Below are positions 57,822 through 64,000 of a stretch of 64,000 nucleotides of DNA, piece after piece. The position numbers and the translations under genes are program-made. The first letter of the stretch is position 1. Each line of letters starts with the position of its first letter. Origin of the DNA: Cordia subcordata (Eukaryota; Streptophyta; Magnoliopsida; Boraginales; Cordiaceae); assembly GCA_028554755.1 (NCBI GenBank), contig JAPTOF010000005.1, forward strand, positions 12,378,501-12,442,500. Direction: 5' to 3'. The notes under the pieces were generated by a model, which saw nothing but the letters and a program-made list of their open reading frames with translations, was not told where the DNA came from and did no database searches.

Positions 57822-57965
57822 GAGTAAAATGCACCACATCCCTTATGGTCTATCAAAAGTGCATTAGACCCCCATGTGGTCTAAAAAGTCTCTTAGAATT
57901 CCCCTATAATGTATCAAAAGTGCATCAAACTCTCCTATCATTAAAATATCTGTTATCTTTAGTTA
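57822..57965. mobile_element. Terminus of a Mutator-like repeat
   Basis: AGAGTAAAATGCACCACATC followed by two CTATCAAAAGTGCAT-type units matches the terminus style of the 14243 family. The opposite end was not found. Confidence 0.4.
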
Positions 57966-60099
57966 GAAAATTTTTAACAATCCAAATTACCCATTTCTTT
58001 TACAAAACAAATTTGCTGAAGTTAATCTTGTTCTATCTTTTTCTTTACTTGAAAATAGCTTCCCAAGTACTCTCTGTGCAAGAAACAAAACAACAATTTG
58101 TGATATAGTTGAATAAAATAATGTAATTATTAAATAAAACTAACATTATCATATTCTCTATCAAATTGATCATGAATATATGTTTTGTTACATCTTTGTT
58201 TATATTTTTGAAAAGAGGTTGATGTGTCTTGGTTTGTATGTGGTTGTTGATGCATTTTTCTATATTATTAGAGATGTTTTATACTTGCTTGATGGCTATA
58301 GACTACTTGCGCTTATGTAGTTCTAAGTGTTTATAATTGAGTTATAAGGTTAAATACTGCACTAAATGTTTAATTTTGTACCTTAAGTGAGTTATGGGTT
58401 GGTAAACAAGCTTGAACAAAGGTGGTGGATAAATAAAGAAGATGTACGAGTTGTGAAATAAGGGCCAGAAGCAAGAAGAATGAATATTGAAGGCAAAAGG
58501 GCTAGCGGTCGAGCTTGGAGGAAGAGCTGGTCGACCGCCTTGGTCGACCGATATGACCACTTTGGTCGACCGGTATGACCAATGAACACTTCAAAATTAC
58601 CGCTTGAGCAAAGCCCCAGTACTGGTCGACCAGTGTGTCGGTGAAGAGTCTACAAAAGTGCAATCTTTCAGCGATTCTTAATATCTATCAACCCTAATCT
58701 TTATCTATCTCTTATCCTCACCTTAGATACCCAAAAACCCTAGGTAGATCCTCTCTCATCCACCTCACTTCCATGCACACCCGCATTAAATCCCTAAATC
58801 CAAGTTAGATCAGGGTTTTCTAAGCAAGTTTTTAAGGAGATTTGTATAAAACAACATCAAAATTATGAGGGAGTTACCTTATCTTTCTCTTATTCTTGAT
58901 TATATCATGTTTAATTAGCTTTATTTAGGGTAGATTGCAACTTTAATTATAAGTTAAAGTACGTAAACTGATTTGGGAATGATTTTGATGATTAGCGCAT
59001 GTCTTGTTCTTTATTTATTCATGTGGCTATGGTGAATGTGTCTATGTGTTTCCCATTCGCCTATCTATGTTGAAATGTATTTCCATGCTTCTAATGCTTA
59101 GATTTGCTTGATTGGCGGTTCATTAATGATGCTTGAACGCTAGATTAGGTTAAGTGAGTTGTTTTTAGTTTTAAACCCAACAAATCGGCTTCTTAGTAGC
59201 TTAATCACTCTTACAATGTTTGGATCTTAGCTTTAAACTCAGTTAATGACTTAAACCCTAAGATTAGATTAATTAATCAATTCCCTAAGATCTAATTGAT
59301 TGTTCCTAAGCCCTAATTAGACACGGACCAAGCTATACTCTAGTTTAAGGCTCAAACTAAGGATAGACTTATACCAGTAGTTAGCGATAATTAGGATAAT
59401 TGTTTAGGATCTTAAATAGAAGCCTTAAAGTCATCAAAATCACCTTCAAATAGGTAGATTCCTTCCCCATAATTAGGTAGTAATCTCCCTAGCCTTCAAT
59501 TTGCTTGGTTTCTCTTTTTCTCAGCTTATTTTCCATTCCCATTCTATAGACACTTTTTAGCTTTCTAGCCTTTAGTTTAGGTTTAAATTCGAGCTCTACT
59601 CAATCCAAAACCCAAAAAAGATAAGTGGATTAGATCTTTTCTTTAGTAGCTTTCTAGGACATATAGCTGTCAGCTAACATTTTTGCCTCGCCGAGGACAT
59701 GACCTCGCACTCGTATGCTCTACTACCATGACTCGTGCACTTGCATGCTAATTTCAAGGCTTTGTATTTAGAAATTGCGTTAAGTTTTTGGTGCTATTGA
59801 TAGGGAGGCATGGTTGGTTTGGTTACTTCATTTGTGTGTTTTAGATAATTACTCGGTTTACTTGCTTTCTTTACTTAATTTGTTTTAGTAGTTTGCTATT
59901 ATGTTTTTCATTTGGTTATCATTCTATCTTGAGTTGTTTTTGCTTCTTAGGTTAATTGCCCGTTGAGTTTGCTTGTTTAGAGTTCGGTTTCTTTTGCTTT
60001 TAGTAGTCTTTAAGTGTTTTTGGTTTATTTGTTGTAGATGTGAATTTTGTGAAGTATCGGGGGTTGTGAAGTGAAAGGAGATTAAGATAAATGTTGCAT

Positions 60100-62715
60100 G
60101 CTTGGTAGGCGTTCTCTTAGGAATCCACTAGTTTCCTTGAATCTGGAGCCTGAGAGAAAAGTCCACTACATTAGGAATGTCGGATCAATAATATTATATG
60201 TGGTGTATCCTAGTCCATATTTTCAAAATTTTAACTAAGAAAACATGCTAGAAAATTAAAATAACCGCATAACACAAATAAGAACATGCTTGAGAACATA
60301 TAGAATATAACTAGTATTACATAATATGTAAAGTTAACCTCTTAAAGCATAGGGTCTGTGGCGAAGCTATATCCGTCACGAACTTTGTTCCCACTCACGA
60401 ACAAGGCCACCAAAATATTTTACTATAAGGATGTTGCTATAGGCAACTCACTAGTCTTGCTCCCTATGATTGAAGAGACTTATCTTAAGAGAATAGCTTC
60501 TTGTGTGGCAAGAAGCAAAGTAATATGCTCTTAAAAAAATACAGCAAAAATCACATAATAAGTGTGTATTATGTGTTGTAGTATTTTCTTGCCAAAGAGG
60601 AAGAGATCAATTACAAAGTGGAGCATGTTAAATGGTAAAAGGTCTTGCCTATTATAGAAGAAGGATAAGCCCCCAAACCTCTTAAACTTTCCATGTGGGA
60701 AACTTTCCCATATGGCAAATTTCCATCACATGTCTTGGAAGACTTGGGTCAAGCCCACTATCCAAGCCCAACACATAGTTTATAATCCATATAGAGGCCC
60801 AAGCCCAATAGGAAACCAATCTATCCCAATTAGGTTATCTTGGACTTTAAAGAAAGTCCAAACCTAATTCCAACCTTTGGCCCAATAAAGCTACTACCAC
60901 AATATAGAATTTGCTCTTTCAAGATTACTCTCTCAAAGTCATTCAACTAGGGAATGGACCAAGAAGACACAATTAACCTTAGCTTCCAAAAATAATCAAA
61001 ATTGTCCTTGCCCGATCTAGGCAATAGAATAATTATTTTAAACTCTGATCTATTCTATCATAAGATCAAAGTTGCACTCCAAGAATAATTGACATTGCCC
61101 ATTAACAACCGATCATAATACCCCTCTATATATACCTGCAGCTAACGCCAGTCCTTTGGCCTCCTTAGCTACATCTTTTCCATTGGGTCTCTTGTCCTCT
61201 TACCAACCATCATTGATCATGGATCTTTTGATCTCAGGAGCGACCCTCAAGCCATATGACCAATACATCCATAAAAAATAGTATCACTAGATTTACATTT
61301 GGATGATTATATTGGACAATCTCATATAGAGCACATAGATGCTATACTGCATATGCATGTTCCAATTAATTAGAATTTTGGCACTCAGCGCACAAAGCTT
61401 TTGATCCTAACGAAAATAAGATCTCACCCACAGTGAATCAAAGTACCAAACCCCTAACTTCATTAGTTCATCCACATATACTCTAGATTAAGAACAATGA
61501 TCATTTAGTAGTAGCGAGTATTTTGTTTTCTTTCTTTGATAGTACGTCTCTAGAAAACATATTCACAATGGTCATATCCAATACGCGACAGACGTACTAC
61601 CAAGACAAGTTCGGAATAACCTCCAATGACCTAGGCAGGTCATCCTTAACAAGGAAACTTGCTCAATATAACCTTATACAGGTAGAGTGCCCAATACTAC
61701 CATATGGTTTATGGTGACTCAATTTATGACATGACTAAATCTAGATTTGGATCTACTGTACGTTCAACCTCACCGCATACCCAAGTCATTAGTTCAAGTC
61801 AAAGGGCCTTTATACATACATCAATAGAACATACCAGAGATAATATGTAATAAATTCATAATACTATTCAATAAAATGATTATACACTTTTCTATATCTA
61901 AAATGTCATATACAAGTGAGCTTTAGGGCAGACAAGTCCTAACAAGAAATCTAAAGAATCTTTAGATGTGATGGTCGATTCCATTAATCCTTTTATTCTT
62001 CCTCATGTTCCCCCTATACCTCTCGTCCTTCCTTATGATGAACCACATAGGAATTAACATGTCCAAGAACCCTCTAGGACAAATCCTCCATTAGAAGATA
62101 ATCTTATGCTTAGGCAATACTTCCTCCCCAATATATTTAAGCCTAACTTGGCTATTCAATCTCTAGGTTTGGAGGAAGCAAATTTTGAGATCAAGCATGG
62201 CACATTAGCAATACTCTCTTTCTTTTATGAAAGAAGCAACAAGAGTCCATTAGTACATGTCACAGATTTCATAGAAATTTTCTCTACTATTCACTTTTCC
62301 AATGTGTCACAAGAGTGTATTCGCCTTAAGTTGTTCTCATTCTCATTGACAGACAAAACCAAACAATAGCTCTACTCCTTACCCAGCAGTTCCGTTACAT
62401 CGTGGGATGAGCTCCAATCACGTTTCTATTAAAGGTTCTTTCCTATGGCTAAGACAGCCGATCTTTTAGCCTCTATTATGGCCTTTTCTTGACATGAATT
62501 CGAGACTTTCCATGAAGCATGGAAAAGGTTTAATGATCTCCTTAGGCAAAGTCCACACCGTAGGTACGACAACTACAATCTCTTACAATACTTCTTTAGA
62601 GGTTTAATAGAGCAACAAAGGATGTTAGTGAATGCTATGTCCAAGGGTGGGTTTTATAACTTGAGGCTTGGTGATGCATAGGAGAGGTTAGAGACTACTA
62701 CCAAAGTTCTCTCTC
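60100..62715 (+). pseudogene. Ty3/Athila-like gag pseudogene, split by a solo LTR
   Basis: The first fragment (60112-60177) encodes RRSLRNPLVSLNLEPERK, the start of Athila-type gag. It is interrupted by the LTR at 60178-61944. The second (from about 61945) continues in a compatible register with KKSKESLDVMVDSINPF, then the gag core (for example FSLTDKTKQ, SWDELQSRF, FHEAWKRFNDLLR, GGFYNLRL). Several in-frame stops are present (after PHRN, KTKQ and elsewhere), so no product is expected. Confidence 0.75.
60178..61944 (+). mobile_element. Solo LTR, 1767 bp, inserted in gag
   Basis: Begins TGTCGGATCAATA and ends GTCCTAACA. Flanks AGGAA (60173-60177) and AGAAA (61945-61949) match at 4 of 5. The two gag fragments meet once it is removed. 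TATA-like CTCTATATATACC at about 61122 and AATAAA at about 61870 give plus orientation. Length is in the range of Angela/BARE-type copia LTRs; the lineage is a guess. Confidence 0.78.
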
Positions 62716-63259
62716 AACAGCACAATCACTTTGTTTAGTTTAAGAGTCTTCTTCCCAAGGATTGATTGCACATGTGGTTTGTATGACTTTGGTAAGAAAG
62801 ATAGTAGCACAAGCATTTGTTCTTTATCCATAATTCTCTTGTCAGGCTCCTCAATGCTTATGAGCTTAACCACTAACTCGTTGAACTTGTTGATGTAATC
62901 CTGGATTGTGGTTCCCTCGTCCATCTTGAACGAGTAAAGATCCATTCTCAAACACAATTGTTTAGTGATCGATTTTAACTCATAAATGTTCTCCAAGTTG
63001 ACAAACACACCCCTCACTGTTGTCTCATCAAAATCACATGACATTTAATTTGTGGTGCTAACACCAACCGAATTGTACTTACAGTCTTTCGTTGAAGGGA
63101 CTTCCATTTCTTATTGTTGACTTCATCCGATTTCACCACTTTTAGTACTTCATCAAGGCCTTACTACACTAAAAGGCCCTTGATAGTATTCCTTCACATA
63201 TTGAAGTTCATGTTCCTATCAAACATTGGAATTTCAAACTTTGTATCGGTCGTCGTCAT
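62716..63259 (-). pseudogene. Ty1/copia gag pseudogene
   Basis: On the minus strand a copia-type gag starts at the ATG ending at 63259 (MTTT-like start with a GACGACGACC run), is broken by frameshifts, then reads open from 63044 through ELKSITKQLCLRMDLYSFKM, IQDYINKFNELVVKLISIEE and LLSFLPKSYKPHVQSI, the conserved gag/UBN2 core. The end at about 62716 is cut off where Ty3 gag sequence begins. No protease, integrase or polymerase follows. Confidence 0.85.
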
Positions 63260-63904
63260 AGCTCACATACACCAAACTAGCAAAAACTAAGAAAATTCAG
63301 CAAGAATTTAGAAAACCTGACCCAAAAAACAAATTCAAGACATCGAAAAAGTTAAGAAGACCCGCGGTCAACTCAGTCAAACCCCCTAAAAACTCTCAGT
63401 CAACGCTGGTCAAACCCTCTATTTGACTTTTTGACCCAAACTCACAAAACTTAGTCTGCTTGTAGCTCACAATCCAACTGTCGGATCATCGTAACATTTT
63501 ACGAGCTTAATTTTCTTGCCACGATGAACACGCAGCAATAAACATATCATCGATCAGACTCTGGGAATGCCTCAAAACATGTCCAGCATATCTGCAATTT
63601 TTTTTTTTGAAATTCTCTTCGATGTGATTTTTTGCATTCCCCGAAAAGTCTAAACCCTCCCTCATGGTGTTTTTACCATGGCTTTCTCTGTCAACCTAGA
63701 CCTTTTGCAAGACATACACCTCACAACTAATGCAAGAATCCTATTTATAAAAGAGAATTCCTTGCCCTCCAAGGCAAGGGTTTCTTATTCTATCAATCCT
63801 CTCATAATTAAAACTTTAATCATAACAAGAATTTTGACTTTCATTATTACTCTTTCCTGATTTCAATATGGGCTTAGGCTTAGCACTTGAGCTACAATCT
63901 AACA
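63260..63904 (-). mobile_element. Probable copia 5' LTR and leader
   Basis: On the minus strand an LTR-like start TGTTAGATTGTAGCTCAAGT lies at 63904, followed about 150 bp later by a TATA box TTTATAAATAGGA (about 63743-63755). This is the expected layout 5' of the gag at 63259. A primer-binding site could not be identified, so the LTR's inner end is open. Confidence 0.55.
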
Positions 63905-64000
63905 TACACAATAGACATATATATATATATATATGTATGCACTTATATTTAAATATAATGCATTTTCCTTTTTATGTTATCATATAATAAAAAGTCATTA
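63905..64000. repeat. TA microsatellite and window end
   Basis: TA dinucleotides at about 63918-63936 are directly outside the LTR-like start. Nothing else is recognised. Confidence 0.6.

Larger units (their letters stand above)
58200..62715 (+). mobile_element. Decayed Athila-like Ty3 retrotransposon (LTR, PBS, leader, gag)
   Basis: A primer-binding site TGGTGCTATTGATAGGGA (59789-59806) matches the TGGCGCCGTTGCCGGGGA form used by Athila-type elements, and the bases before it (GACTCGTGCACTTGC, then GTTAAGTTTT) match the usual LTR end. Upstream DNA from roughly 58.2 kb should therefore be its 5' LTR; its left edge is not resolved. It contains four GGTCGACC palindromes (58529, 58542, 58564, 58624). 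Downstream follow an untranslated leader and a broken gag. No protease, polymerase or 3' LTR is present before the opposite-strand element at 62.7 kb. Confidence 0.72.

Noticed and set aside
1..64000. CRISPR array, operon or secondary-metabolite gene cluster
   Set aside because: The window is plant nuclear DNA; no regularly spaced direct repeats of that kind, and the six genes are unrelated and widely spaced.

Overview
This is nuclear DNA of a flowering plant. The genes have GT-AG introns, the background is AT-rich, and short transposons, solo LTRs, SINEs and organelle-derived DNA are dense. The gene set (APO2, V-ATPase subunit G, a group-E bZIP-like protein, a eugenol/isoeugenol-synthase-like reductase, an F-box protein, a subgroup-4 R2R3-MYB) fits a eudicot. 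The species cannot be named from the sequence.

Genes, left to right. (1) 5067-8152 (+): APO2-like plastid RNA-binding protein, three coding exons, 437 aa. (2) 11765-12565 (+): V-ATPase subunit G, three exons, 110 aa. (3) 16997-19162 (+): bZIP-like protein, four exons, 293 aa, missing the N-terminal half of the basic region. (4) 23157-29361 (+): NADPH-dependent eugenol/isoeugenol-synthase-like reductase, five exons, 314 aa, with a repeat-swollen third intron. (5) 32711-33970 (-): single-coding-exon F-box protein, 419 aa, probably with a far-upstream 5' UTR exon. (6) 42789-44233 (+): R2R3-MYB repressor with EAR and Cys-rich C-terminal motifs, 296 aa. All exon models were built by hand and keep reading frame across every junction. 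The genes look like independent plant genes and not a pathway cluster. The MYB repressor and the phenylpropene-type reductase both belong to phenylpropanoid biology, but 13 kb and an F-box gene lie between them.

Between genes the window is a repeat mosaic. Well-delimited elements are: a 1.27-kb Mutator-like element with a perfect 9-bp target duplication; a 1.4-kb coding-less LTR retrotransposon with primer-binding site and nested SINE; solo LTRs at 45.2, 52.3 and 60.2 kb; five tRNA-derived SINE insertions, four of them with recognisable target duplications; Tourist-like MITEs with TTA/TAA duplications; and a 355-bp CACTA-type mini-element. From about 58.2 kb to the end lies a nested retrotransposon complex: a decayed Athila-like Ty3 element (leader, PBS, gag) carries a solo LTR inside gag and abuts a decayed Ty1/copia gag on the opposite strand. 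A 0.66-kb block at 55.6 kb looks mitochondrial, and a block at 13.4 kb resembles a group II intron domain V.

No sign was seen of a wholly new gene system. The most unusual items are the bZIP with half a basic region, the relic second copy of the reductase's promoter and first exon at 19.7 kb, the datable nested insertions, and the unexplained coding-like minus-strand pieces at 31.5-32.0 kb.
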